From positions 35,720,257-35,784,256 of the forward strand of contig NC_045429.1 of the NCBI RefSeq assembly GCF_902635505.1: a stretch of DNA of 64,000 nucleotides, in the 5' to 3' direction. The stretch comes from Sarcophilus harrisii. Lineage: Eukaryota > Chordata > Mammalia > Dasyuromorphia > Dasyuridae. Under the pieces are notes generated by a model. The model did not search any database. It was not told the DNA's origin and saw only the letters and a list, made by a program, of their open reading frames with translations. The translations under genes were made by a program, and so were the position numbers. Below are positions 40,040 through 51,109 of the stretch, one piece after another (the first letter of the stretch is position 1; each line of letters opens with the position of its first letter).

Positions 40040-41730
40040 ATAGAAATGGATATTTACGAAACAAAATATCATTACTAAATCAAGAAATAACCCAATTTCA
40101 GAGGAAGAAATTAAACAAACCTTAAATGAACTGACAAAGAAAAAAAACTTGAGTAGAGAAATATAGAACTAAATTCTAACATTCAGAGAATAATTTATTC
40201 CTATATTACACAAACTATTTGAAAAATTGGCAAAAGAAGGGGTTCCACATAATTCCTTCTATGGCAAATACAATCTTGATACAGAAACAGAGAGGCTCAA
40301 ATCAGAGAAGGAAAACTTCCTTCTGAAAGCAGCCTTCATTCTCTGAGCCCCACTCTTAATTCTTCCCTGGGGTACTTCTTGAATTCACTCCTCCAACAGT
40401 TTTTAACTTCTTTTTATGTGTTGTTTTCCTCATTGGAATACATGCTTCTAGAAGGCGGTGTCTTTCTGTTTCTGTTTGTATCCCATTTGTTTCTATTTAT
40501 ATAGTTAGCATAGTTCTTTGCATATAATAAGCTGAATAAATGCTTGTTGACTTGATTAATGATCACTGATGATGTGAAAATTTTAAATGATATATTAGCA
40601 AAGAGACTACAACAGCATATCATAAAGATTATATGTTACAACTAAAGCAGGACTAAATTAGAGTCCTTTCCAGTAAGACCAGGAGTGAAGCAAGTATGTC
40701 AATTGTGACTATTAGTAAAGCTAAAAAAAAAAAAAAAAAAGTTGAGGGAATAAGCTTTGGCAAGAAGGGAACAAAATTATCCCTTTGTCTAAATAATATG
40801 ATGGTGTAATCAGTCTGTTAAAAAGAGGTTCCTGTGTGCCAGGCACTGTGCCAAATGCTAGGGATGTAAAGGGAAAAAAAATTAGTCCCTGGAGCTCACT
40901 AATGTGGGAAATTCTTGACTGATCCTGGATACTCCCTTTAAATGAAGAATCTAGGAAGGGATTTCAGTTTGCTCCATCCTTGACTCTCTCCAATCAGAGG
41001 AAGGAGGGACTCCAGGGGCTGAGGGTACTGCTTAGGGTTAATGTGATCTTTCAGGAAAAGGAATGTATAATAAAGCCCAGAGGAGTGCAAGAGGGTGGAG
41101 AATGTGCCTAGAGAACCAAAAAGAGTCAAATTAAAAAAATTAAAACAATAAATTCACCAAATTTGCAGATTAGAAAATAAATCCACATTATCTTTAATAT
41201 TTTTTCAAATACCAAATAAACACCAGCATGGAAAGAGAGAAAGAGAAAATAATTTGCAATACCTAGGGAACATGAAAAATATTTGAAACTACCAAGATCA
41301 CCATTTTCCCACCTGACAGCTCTCTTGAATTTCATTATTGTCCCTAGAAAGTCATCTTCCTGCAAAATGAAACTCACGCCTCCTCAGTAGCCTTTCCCCC
41401 CAGCGTACATCCCTCCTCTGACTGGAGATTTCCCCCCAGGTCTTCCACTTAAGAAGTCAGCCTAGGGTACTACCCAGCTACAGAATGTTAACATGGTGAC
41501 ACGCTACCACAAATTGCTAATATTTAGAAAAAAATAAGTGGAAGTAACTCCCAAACTCTGCCAAAACAAATAAATAACAAATATTAGAGGGGCTATGTCA
41601 AAACAGATAACCTTGATACATCTAAAAGCTGGAACAGTCATTCTAGAAAGCAATTTGGAGCCATACTCCAAACAATCCTAAATCGTATATATCTTTTGAC
41701 TGAACTATATGACTACTAGGCCTTCTATTT
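40040..41730 (+). mobile_element. L1 ORF2 and 3' UTR pieces, sense, heavily rearranged
   Basis: ORF2 words 'acaaactatttgaaaaattg', 'atattagcaaagagactaca', 'aattcaccaaatttgcagat' and 3' UTR words 'ttctagaaagcaatttggag' occur in the right order. An L2 3' end (40311-40557) and other DNA (40710-41100, 41310-41560) separate them. Confidence 0.6.
40311..40557 (+). mobile_element. L2 3' end lying inside L1 ORF2
   Basis: 'ttttcctcattggaatacat' and 'gctgaataaatgcttgttga' give the L2 terminus. Directly on each side the L1 ORF2 reading is nearly continuous ('atcagagaaggaaaact' to the left, 'gaaaattttaaatgatatat' to the right). Confidence 0.65.
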
Positions 41731-41789
41731 TCATTTTATCTGGTACTTAGTGAGGCAGAAAGTTTTGGAATGAGGAAGGAAAGAAACCT

Positions 41790-42075
41790 TTTTTGCTTCA
41801 ATTTAATTCAATCAAACAAGTATTTGTTAAAAGCCTACTGTGTGTCAGATGAGAGGAAAGAAGAGAAGGGAAAAGAGGAGAAGGAAGGAGAAGGGAGTGG
41901 AGTGGAGGGTAAATAAAGGAACAGGAGGAAAGGATAGGGGGGTAAGAGAGGAGAGGAGAGGAGAGGAGAAGGGAAGGGGGGAGGACAGAGGAGGGAAAGG
42001 GAATAGAAGGGAGAAAAGAAGGGAAGGCAGGAAAAAAGGGGAGAAGGAGGAAGGAAGTTTGAAAAAGGGACAGAG
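41790..42075 (+). repeat. Polypurine tract, copy 1
   Basis: About 230 bases of nearly pure G/A on the + strand follow 'gcttcaatttaattcaatc' and 'cctactgtgtgtcagatga'. It is imperfectly mirror-symmetric in places and so could form triplex DNA. Confidence 0.85.
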
Positions 42076-42079
42076 GGAG

Positions 42080-43175
42080 TGTGTACACTCTGGCAGTGGT
42101 ATGAAGAGTAGTTTGGAGAAGACAGAGTTCAGAGCCAGAGAAACCAGTTAGGAGGCATTAACAATAGCCTAGCCAGGAGGTAATGAGGACACAAACTAGG
42201 CTGGTGACAGGGGTACTAAAAATAGTTGTCAGGAGCTCTTGACCGATGCCCAGCATGACCTCATACAAGCTATTTAACCTCTTTCTTTAGCTTCCTAATC
42301 AACTCTATGGGAATAAGGTACTGATTTGCTTCAAGAGAAGCAAGTTCAGTAATGGATCTCAATTCCTTTGATACCCACAAGTCAAAGTAGTCCAAAATTC
42401 AGTGTCCCATAGAGCTTTGTAACTGTTTGAAAGAAAGCAAAATCCTCATTAGGCTGAAATGAAGCTCACAATATCCTACTCAGGTGGGAAATCATTTATA
42501 GAGACTTGAAAGGGACAAAAAAAATTTCCAGCCACTTTGAGTGTAGAAATTTCTGATTGATTTCACTGGATTTAGGAGAACATTTGTTGCTTGGGGGAGA
42601 TTCCCAGGACCTGCAGTATATGCTGAAAGGAACACCTAGACCTTGGAGATTTTTTTTAAAAAACAGTCCAAAAAATACCTCTCCAGTTTTCAGAGGTCTG
42701 AATAACTAAGCTTCAGAAAGCAATAACTAACCCTTCTTGCCCAGAGATAATAAGGTGAGCCCACAGCCAGATTTCAACTGAAAAGAATAAAAATGATGAC
42801 CCATAGATATTCTAACAGTGGGGATGTAATGGTAATGTACCACTGAGTTAGCTGCAGTGTTTCTATCAGAGACCCGGGTCAAGACAGATGCTTGCGAAAA
42901 GCTTCACTGATTCTATGTTGCTTTTATTCTGAGTTTTGAGATGGAATGCCAGAGAAGAATGACATTAAAATCAGTGAAGGGTTTCTGACATGCTGAGCCC
43001 CCTGTAGATGTAATTTTTTTTAAAGCTGAAATTTAATAGTACATTTGTTTGATTTCTCTCCTCCTTACTCCAAAAGTCTACCAACAACACAAAAGTAACT
43101 TTCAGTAATTTAATTATGACTACTCAATGGTTGAGTGTTTTGGAGCTGTTTGTCTCAAGATTACTTTAAACTTCA
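42080..43175. other. Intergenic stretch without recognised features
   Basis: I see no gene, SINE or LINE here that I can name. Confidence 0.4.
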
Positions 43176-43184
43176 GGGAAAGAA

Positions 43185-43475
43185 GTCTTTCTTGCTTCAA
43201 TTTAATTTAACAAGTATTTGTTAAAAGCCTACTGTGTGTCAGATGAAAGGAAAGAAGAGAAGGGGAAAAAGGAGAAGGGAAGGGAGAAGAGGGTAAAGAA
43301 AGGAAAGGAAGGGAAGGACAAGGGAGGGGAGGAGAGGGTAAAGGATGAGAGGGGAGGAGAAGGGAGGTGGGAAGACAAAGGAGGGAAAGAGAATAGAAGT
43401 GAGGAAAGAAAGAGAAGACAGGAGAAAAGGGGAGAAGGAGGAAGGAAAGAAGGGAGAGAGGGAGGAATAAGTTTT
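43185..43475 (+). repeat. Polypurine tract, copy 2
   Basis: The same leader ('gcttcaatttaatttaac', 'cctactgtgtgtcagatga') and purine block as copy 1, 1.4 kb away in the same orientation. Downstream it runs into 'cctcaagcagtttacattct', the next words of the unassigned interspersed repeat. Confidence 0.85.
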
Positions 43476-43679
43476 CCTCAAGCAGTTTACATTCTCAATC
43501 AGCTGATATTGATAATAATTATGGTAGAATGCCTGAATATAAAGAACTACATAGATGTTCTAAGTGTATTAGGACAGTAAAGGCGACATGGAAGGAGCTA
43601 CTTGTCTGGCATCATTAATTTAAAAAAAATAAACACACATATTTAACTATAGGCCACACCTTAAGCCAAGTCATTAGAA

Positions 43680-43920
43680 GCACAGTGAGATAGAGAACCA
43701 GGCATGGTGCCAGGAAGACTCATCTTCCTGCATTCAAATATGGCCTCAGACACCAGCTAGGTGACCATGGATAAATCACTTTATCCTGTTTACCTTAGTT
43801 TCCTCATCTGTAAAATGAGCTGGAGAAGGAAATGGCCAATCATTCTATTCTCTTTGCCAAGAAAACCCCAAATGGGTCATGAAGAGTCAGGTAGGACTGA
43901 AAAATGATTGAATAACAAAG
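43680..43920 (+). mobile_element. CORE-SINE of MAR1 type, sense
   Basis: 'tatggcctcagacaccagct', 'tttcctcatctgtaaaatga', 'gctggagaaggaaatggcca' and 'gccaagaaaaccccaaatgg' give most of the body and the CORE-SINE tail. Confidence 0.85.
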
Positions 43921-43944
43921 CTGAAGTGTTGGTTTCTGAATCTC

Positions 43945-44110
43945 CAAACTATGGTCAAATGCCACTCCTCCCTGAAGTTTTCTCTGTCCAGTTCAACCTC
44001 TAGTGACCTCTCTCCTCTGAACTCTAATATGCTTTATATCACTGTTGGTGCACTTATACCTGCTGCTTTGTATCAGTTATTTGTGCTTATACTTTTTCTG
44101 CCTACTAGGG
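43945..44110 (+). mobile_element. L2-like 3' fragment
   Basis: 'caaatgccactcctccctga', 'agttttctctgtcc' and 'cctctcctctgaactctaat' resemble L2 3' UTR sequence. The terminus is absent. Confidence 0.45.
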
Positions 44111-44297
44111 AGCAATGAATTTCAGAGCAGAAATTGCCTAAATCCAGACAAAGTCCCAGAACAAATCATTAGAAAGATAAGTAAATTCTCAAAAAGGAGG
44201 GATCCATCACCAAGAGTCCCTCATGATTTCATCCAGAATAAGTCATGCCAGACTTACCTCCCGTGGTTTTTTAGCAGGATTCTGAGACGTGACTATT

Positions 44298-44652
44298 TGT
44301 GATGACCACGTTAGCACCCTGGATACCTTAGAATCAGCCGGAGTAAGGATAAGCAAAAGTCCTTAATCTTTATTCTTGGTCTTTAGAGGTAGGATTGAAT
44401 TGGATGGACACAGAATCTCCGTGACCTTCCTTCTCCCTCGTCTACCGCCAAAGTGACCCTGGCTAGTCTTACTCCACCCCCTAGTTTCTCCTACAATTCT
44501 CTGTATACACCAATTATCGAGCCAGCACAGGATAGTGGGAAGGGCCATTTTCCAAATATATGCTTATAGAGTATTGTCCAATTGGTAATTAGCCTTAAGT
44601 GCTTGGTTGTCCAGACCTCAGTGCATGAACTCAAGGGTTTCAGCTCTCTACA
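44298..44652 (-). mobile_element. Solo LTR (fossil endogenous retrovirus, class II-like)
   Basis: A 355-base TG...CA element on the minus strand (starts TGTAGAGAGCTGAAACCC, ends GTGGTCATCACA), with an AATAAAG signal on that strand. It is flanked by a perfect 6-base direct repeat ACTATT (44292-44297 and 44653-44658), a length usual for class II (ERV2/ERVK-like) integrations. No internal region is present, so this is a solo LTR. Confidence 0.8.
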
Positions 44653-44661
44653 ACTATTAGT

Positions 44662-44883
44662 TTTCCCTTCACTTCAGTAAAGCATTTGGTAAAATTTCAC
44701 ATGTTATTCATGTTGATAATTTTAAGAGATATAAGATAGCCACTGCTATAATTAGATTCAGAATTGACTAAATTTCCCTTCACTTCAGTAAAGCATTTGG
44801 TAAAATTTCACATGTTATTCATGTTGACAATTTTAAGAGATATAAGATAGCCACTGCTATAATTCGATTCAGAATTGACTAAA
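44662..44883 (+). repeat. 111-base tandem duplication
   Basis: Copy 1 is 44662-44772 and copy 2 is 44773-44883, directly abutting. By eye they differ at two bases. The unit is L3 ORF2 sequence. Confidence 0.95.
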
Positions 44884-45284
44884 TGAGTAATCATTAATGA
44901 TTGGATGTCAAGTTGGAAGAATACTTCCGGTGGAGTGCTCCAGTATTTACTGCTTTTTTGTGAAAATTTGTATAAGGGCAGAGAGAATATACTTGTCAGA
45001 TCTGCAAATGACAAAGCTGAGGGAAATCACTAAGTTTTTAGATGAAAAGTAATTAATATGGATCTCAATTAATTAATCTCAATTCTCAATTAAAATGTGC
45101 CTCAACTGGGATTACTAAGTGCCCACCTTAATGCAGAGTCCTGGACTTAGAATCAAATTGACCAGCTCTATGATCTTGAGAAAATCACCTCATCTTTATG
45201 CCTAAGTTTCCTCCAATAAGGACTCCAATTCATCTACCTCCCAGAGTGATTGAGTTATTATCAATAACTTAGCAGAGTGCCGGA

Positions 45285-45510
45285 TACATTTGTAGTTGCT
45301 GTTCAATTGTCCCTGACTCTTTGTGACCCGGTGATACCATAGCTTGCCAATGTTGTCTGCTCTAAAACTGGCATGTTTTGCCATATCCTTCTTCAGTGAA
45401 TTAAACAGAATTCATGTAACTTACCAGGTCGCAGAGTTAATAAATATCTGAGGTCAGATTTGGACTTCTTGATTTCAGGATCCATTGAACCACCTGGTTA
45501 CCTCCTAGAC
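45285..45510 (-). mobile_element. CORE-SINE, antisense, diverged
   Basis: 'ccctgactctttgtgacccg', 'gcatgttttgccatatcctt' and 'atctgaggtcagatttggac' follow antisense MAR1. Confidence 0.6.
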
Positions 45511-45689
45511 AAACAGAAGTTAAGTCACTTGCCAGATACGTAGTAGGTGTTTAATAAATGTTTGTTTCCTTCCCTCATAAGGAAAAATATAATAAAAGGA
45601 TATTAAGTTGGCATAAATATTGAGTTTTCAACGGATTCAAGAAATCAACTTCCTACTGCGAAGGTTCTGAATGGTGGGTGTGGTTGTCA

Positions 45690-46340
45690 TAGAGAAATTG
45701 GAGCTTTCATGGAATTGATCCCTGAGACAAGCAAAGTGAAGGCTCTGATAGAGATCAATTTAGTTGCATGACCCCGCCCTTTGGAAAGGTCATCCAGTCT
45801 GAAATTCAAGTTATGTCAAGTCCTCAAGGCTCACCCTGCATGGAGGTCTTGGGCAGCCTCACCTAGCCATGTCATGTCAGAAATCCCAATCATGTCCCTG
45901 AGGCAAAATTTTTCCTATAAATCTACTTATGACCACACCATACTCTGCCTTCCTTTGGATCAGTCTGCCAAGACACTCTGTCTCATGGTGTCTTTCCCTT
46001 TCCACCTCCCCAAACCCCAGTATCTCCCCTAACTCTATTATGCTTCCCAAACCCACTTCTCCTCCTTACAGCTAACTCTTTCAGGGGTACTAAGTCCCTT
46101 TCAGGATTTAGCCTAAATACTAACGACATGCCCCAACCTCATGGGGTGCTCCCTTTCTACTGGATAATTGTGAGTTCCACTGAAGAACTCATCTTCCATA
46201 TGCTCTTCCAACTCTCTCATATTTACCATTCCTGGTGTCTATAACATCCCTTCATTTTGCCTTTAACCCACTCCTCTAAATAAAGTTACCTTTTGCCAAA
46301 GAGAACGGCTACTGTGAATTCTTCACATGACTGAACCCCA
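45690..46340 (+). mobile_element. Probable LTR of a fossil endogenous retrovirus
   Basis: AATAAA lies at 46279-46284 near the right end. The end is CCCCA at 46340, followed after a few bases by TGGTGCC (46346-46352), which resembles a primer-binding site. The left edge is uncertain. No coding remnant follows, so it looks like a solo or broken copy of unknown family. Confidence 0.4.
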
Positions 46341-46904
46341 ACTTTTGGTGCCTGCCATGATTTGGCGGCAAATCCCATATCATAGATCACATTAGAATAA
46401 GTTTGTTAAAATTAAAAACAAAAGTTCTGAGATGCCATGTTCAAGAACCACTAAACTAAAGGGATTAGTGGGACCCTGAAGTGGATACAACATAGCAGAT
46501 GTGATCCACCAAAGCAAAGAAAAAATAGAATTCTCAGTTATATACTTCTATAATGCTGTGACTCTCTTCCTAGTACTTGAGATAGCATTTTCTTTCTTAG
46601 CTGTTAAATTATATTAAGCTTGCAGTCCACTGAAACCCTGAGATTGTTTTCAGATGAACTGCTGTCCTATTTTGTATCACTTATCTTGTACTTGGTGATG
46701 TGGCTGAGATAGCAAATGTTGTGCACCAGGTGATATGTTTTAGAAGGGCAGAAAACCCTTCTTAAATCACTGCTCTGAGAAAATAGAGGCTTTCCTAGCT
46801 TGGAGCTAGCTTGGGAGAAGAAGGTCACCCTTGAGATCACAAGGTTGGTATGATTAAAGACCAAGCTTTGTAGACCAGAAGGAGAAGGGGAAGAGGATGG
46901 GAAC

Positions 46905-47150
46905 AAGCATTTTTAAAGCACCTACTTCTGTGTGCTAGACACTAGTTGCTAATTTACAAATATTCATTGAATTCTCACTACAATCATAGGAGGTAAGAAC
47001 TATAATGAACTCTATTTTATAGTTGGGGAAACAGAGGCAAACAGAAGTTATGAGTCTTGCCCAGGGTCACAGAACTAGTAAGTGACTGAGACTAGATTTG
47101 ATTGAACTCAGCCCTTTCTGACTCGAAGCCCTGTTCTGTATGCCTTATAT
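46905..47150 (-). mobile_element. MIR SINE, antisense
   Basis: 'aaagcacctacttctgtgtg', 'ggggaaacagaggcaaacag' and 'ttgcccagggtcacagaact' are antisense MIR in order. Confidence 0.75.
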
Positions 47151-47529
47151 ACCTGGCTGCCCACACTTGGATATCATGAGGTAGGGAGACAGGAAAAGGG
47201 ATTCTAAGAGAATTGTCTCAATCACAGCTGCAGATTCAGAGGAAAAGTGCACCCTCAAAGGCCACAATGTTTCTCCTACAATGAAGGGGAAGAAGAGTCT
47301 TGGTATGAACCAGACTGGGAAGAGGCCAGGATCCAGGAGAAAGTTGCAAATGTTCAAGTGAGAAGGGAGATGGAATGTGCCCCAGGAGGACCCTAAAGCT
47401 CCCATTTTGGGTCCCTATGTCCCTTTCCTTGTTATGGCTCTGCTCTGCAGTGGTGGTGGTTGAAAAGGGGGCCAAGAATGCTAAAAATCACAATTTTTCA
47501 GCCATCTATACAAATTAATGTAATTAATC

Positions 47530-47710
47530 CCTTAGTCTGGCTCCTGGCTTTCTTTAAGACCAGTTCAAATCCTGCTTTCTTTGGGAGGCCTGGCCACCAT
47601 GTTCTTGCTATCTTCCCTCTAAGATGACTGTCCATTTACACTCTATATGTATGCACATAGTTCTTTCCATGTCTTCTCCTCCATTAAAACAGCAGGGTAG
47701 AGATCCTATT
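47530..47710 (+). mobile_element. L2-like fragment
   Basis: 'gaccagttcaaatcctgctt' and 'tctttgggaggcctggccac' resemble L2 3' UTR. Confidence 0.45.
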
Positions 47711-47742
47711 TTTATCAGTCAAAAAATGTATATTAAGGACTG

Positions 47743-48180
47743 TGGTGTTCTTCTTTTTCTATAATATGATGGTTCTCTGGGAGCAGGTTTCTTGGGGAGG
47801 TTTTCTGGAGGCAGCCTTAGTTTCAGTTCAGAGTAATAATCACTTCAAATACAGCCAGCTGATAAAATCCAAACGTTTATTTTCTCCTTCCTTGATTCCA
47901 AGAGCTCTTGCAGCTTGTCCTTTGCTTCTGCTCTAGCTCAATTCCGACTTGTGGCTTCTTCCGAACTGACCCACTTCACTAACTTAGCTCCTTTTTATGC
48001 TCTTTTAGAGGTGTGAACTCAAAGATTGACTCATCCTCTGAGAGAGTGGGATTATGGATTTCTGATTTGTGAATCTCATACTGAATACTGACTTGTGAAT
48101 CTCCCAAAAGTGTGAATCTCCCAAAAGTGTGAACTCCAATGAGTACTTAAATACATTAGTGAGCTAGAGAGTTTGCTAAG
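47743..48180 (-). mobile_element. LTR-like fossil, copy 1 (partial)
   Basis: It is homologous along its length to 49172-49703 ('ttcttggggaggttttctgg', 'aggcagccttagtttcagtt', 'tatgctcttttagaggtgt'). The minus strand carries AATAAAC. The right end on the + strand stops short of copy 2. Confidence 0.5.
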
Positions 48181-48354
48181 TACCATGCTGAATTAGGCAA
48201 CTGACATCACTTTGTAAGGATTCTAACAAAGGACTTCTTACTTGTGCTGGGAATACAAAGGAAAAGATATTTCCTTCCCTCAAGTAGCTTACAATCTAAT
48301 AGAGAAGACAACCCATAAAAGGAAACTGAAAAGCCATTCTGTGTCTGGCATATT

Positions 48355-48600
48355 AATATGATGATGCCTTTTCGTGACCCCATTTGAGGTTTACTTAGCA
48401 AAGCTACTCGAATGGTTTGCCATTTCCTTCTCCAGCTTATTTTACAGATAAGGAAACTAAGGCAAACAGTTCAGTGACTTGCTCAGGATCATACAGCTAC
48501 TAAGTATCTGAAGATGGGTTTTAACTCAGAAAGTTGAGTTCTCCTGACTCCAGGGCAGATGCTCTATGCACTATGGACCACCCAGTTGCTCTTCAAACTG
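48355..48600 (-). mobile_element. CORE-SINE of MAR1 type, antisense
   Basis: 'tttcgtgaccccatttgagg', 'gccatttccttctccagctt' and 'tgctcaggatcatacagcta' are antisense MAR1. Confidence 0.8.
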
Positions 48601-48717
48601 TGTCTATGCATTGGGGGTGGGAGGAAAGGGAGCGACTATGTCTGACTCAGGTGATATGTAGGTTAGTTCCAGAAATATATTTTTTTTTCCTTTATCATTC
48701 TTTTAAAAGATTTGGTA

Positions 48718-48782
48718 TTTAAATTCAGATCCTCCTGGCTTCAGGGCTAGCACTCTATCCACTGTGCCATCTAGCTGCCCCT
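48718..48782 (-). mobile_element. tRNA-headed SINE head, antisense
   Basis: 'aaattcagatcctcctggct' and 'ccatctagctgcccc' are the reverse complement of the SINE head. Confidence 0.7.
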
Positions 48783-49171
48783 AAGAGATGACTTTCAAGA
48801 TGGGAATGGGGATGGGAAGATATGTTCAGAAATGAAGCTGATGTAAAAACAAAAGATACAAATAAAAACTGAATAAGCTGAGATGATATACTCTGCTGTA
48901 AAACACAATTTACAAGAGCCTACTTGAGTTCTTCTTAAGCTTTTATTGATTATATTCTTTATATGGGTATAGCTTATCATCATAAAGATTTTGTAGCAAG
49001 AAGAAACTAACCACATTGGCCAGTTAGCTATTGATGTCTTCCTGGTTTCTTTTCTTTTTCTTTTTATTTATTTATTTTTTTTTGTAATAAGATTCATGAT
49101 TTTCTCCCCAAGAGTTTAATACTGATTCCTCGGAATCCTTAAAACTGAGTACCTACAAAGCAAACATCCTA

Positions 49172-49703
49172 TGGTGTTCTCTTCTTTTTTATAATATATG
49201 ATGGTTCCCTTTGGGAGCAGATTTCTTGGGGAGGTTTTCTGGAGGCAGCCTTAGTTTCAGTTCTGAGTAATAATCATCCAGATGACAAAATCCAAATGTT
49301 TATTTTCTCCATCCAAGTCTTGTCTCTTTCCTTGGGCCCGGGTAGCTTTCTTAGAGGCCTCTCTGCCTCCTTGGTTCCAAGAGCTCTTGTAGCTTGTCTT
49401 TTAGCTCTTCCAGCTTCTGCCTCTAGCTCAACTCTGACTTATGGATTCTCAATCTCCAACTGACGCTCCTGACTGAGCTCAGCTGTTTTTATGCTCTTTT
49501 AGAGGTGTAAACTCAAAGATCCTCCTCTGAGAATGGGATTATGGGAGGTATGAATTTGGATATCTCATACTGAGCCCTGAAATCTCCCAAACGTGTGAAC
49601 TAACGTGTGAGCTAATGTGTGAACTCTCAAAGGTGTTAACTTAAGAATTGTTTCTATCAATTCCATTGAGTTATCACCTAGTTTCAATTTCTGGCTCATA
49701 ACA
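49172..49703 (-). mobile_element. LTR-like fossil, copy 2
   Basis: On the minus strand it starts TGTTATGAGCCAG and ends AACACCA, with AATAAAC in the middle. About 530 bases. No clear flanking duplication was found. Same orientation as copy 1, with about 1 kb of SINE-containing DNA between. Confidence 0.5.
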
Positions 49704-49719
49704 CCTCCACTGTAGATTT

Positions 49720-50370
49720 TTGGTCTAGTGCAGCTCTTCTTCTTTCTGTCTTTTTTTTTTAATTGCCATTTTTATAGCTTAGGGGACTGTGGTGTTAGAA
49801 TATGAATCTCATTGATAGAGAAAATCTTATTATAGGAATTCTTGTGGATCTTATTTTTTTCTGTTCATTATCCTTCCAGTTTTGTAAAGTCTTTAAGATG
49901 ATCTGGTTTCCTTGGATCTCTTCTGTGTTTTCTGCAAAAATAGTTTTTTGGGTTTTTTTTAACTCCAGGAGATGATAACTGCTTATAATCTTACACAAGA
50001 TACTACAAAGGGCTTTTTAAAAGTTTGTATTCCAAGTCAGTGACTAAGAATTCGTGAATTTCAATATTTATTAAATGCTGTGTTTTTATGTCCTACATTT
50101 GTACTTGACATGGAAATTAAACATTTTCTGGTTGAGGTACTTCCTAGGTCCTTTGATCATGTTGTTATGGTGATCAATTTATGCTGGTTAAATGTCCTTA
50201 GAAATGGGGACATTGTGTGTCCCTACCGCTCTTTAATCCTTCTCCTATTTTTGCTATCAATAGCTTGTTGAAACAAATCAGATTGAAACTATCTCAATTG
50301 TTCATATTTTACTTTTACTTTTAATACCATATTAATTTGGATCTTTTAAGATCTGATAAATGTTGAAATA
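49720..50370. other. Intergenic stretch without recognised features
   Basis: No gene or repeat that I can name. Confidence 0.4.
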
Positions 50371-50379
50371 CGTATAGAA

Positions 50380-50545
50380 GAATTGTACATAGTTAACATT
50401 TATTGATTACTTGCTGTTTAGGAAAGGGGGTGAGGAAAGGAAGGGAAAAATTTTTGGAACACAAGGTTTTGCAAGGGTGAGTGCTGAAAACTACCTTTGC
50501 ATGTGTTTTGAAAATAAAAAGCTATTATTTAAAAAAAAGATCTTC
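50380..50545 (+). mobile_element. L1 3' terminus, sense
   Basis: 'ggttttgcaagggtgagtgc', 'tgaaaactacctttgcatgt' and 'ttgaaaataaaaagc' with an A-run are the L1 end. Confidence 0.7.
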
Positions 50546-50868
50546 ATGTCCTAGTTATATAAGGATAGCTGACTCAAAATGGCTTCCACATTAGTAGTCA
50601 GTCATTTTTTCTATTAAAATATAATAATTTTCATCATTAGTGATATTATTTAGATTGTCCTTCTTGATTCTTCTTGAAGACTGTAACCATGATATATAAC
50701 CATGAGAGTTCTGTATACTCTGAACACCCTTTTTCTCATTTCTTGCTTATGATCTTTGTGCTCTCTCATTTTCTCTCTTCTCTTTTCTTTCTCTATTTTC
50801 TGTCTCTTTCCCTCTTCTCTCTCTCTGAAGCAAAGCTCAAGTATAATTATGTATGTGTATGTGTGTAT

Positions 50869-50892
50869 ATAGATAGATAGATAGATAGACAG
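50869..50892. repeat. (GATA)n microsatellite
   Basis: Five to six GATA units. Confidence 0.9.
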
Positions 50893-51109
50893 ATATAGAG
50901 AGATGTATGGATATATTTGTAAATATATCTGTATCACCAAGTATTTCCATACAGGTTAACTTACTATAGAGGGTCTTATCTAGGTCTTCATAGCAATTTT
51001 CTCTCTCTCTACATAGTTATTGATGCAAAAATTGCCATGATTTTAATAGTGAATTTTTTGGAAGCCACTTAATATGAGTTTTGTATTACAAAATGACTGT
51101 TTCCCATGA

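Larger units (their letters stand above)
44115..45060 (+). mobile_element. L3/CR1 LINE ORF2 fragment, split by a solo LTR
   Basis: 'cagtaaagcatttggtaaaa' and 'gattggatgtcaagttggaa', followed by 'gtggagtgctccag', correspond to the SKAFDxV...SxxxWKxVxSGVPQ part of the CR1 reverse transcriptase. Upstream words (44120-44290: 'ctcaaaaaggagggatccat', 'ccagacttacctcc') fit earlier ORF2. The solo LTR 44298-44652 and a 111-base tandem duplication break it. Confidence 0.65.

Noticed and set aside
41798-43580. Lys/Arg/Glu/Gly-rich and Ser/Pro/Leu/Phe-rich frames of 80-120 codons
   Set aside because: They are translations of the two polypurine tracts on each strand.
50650-50940. A 96-codon frame with IYLSIYLSIYI repeats on the minus strand
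   Set aside because: It is a GATA and CT microsatellite translation.
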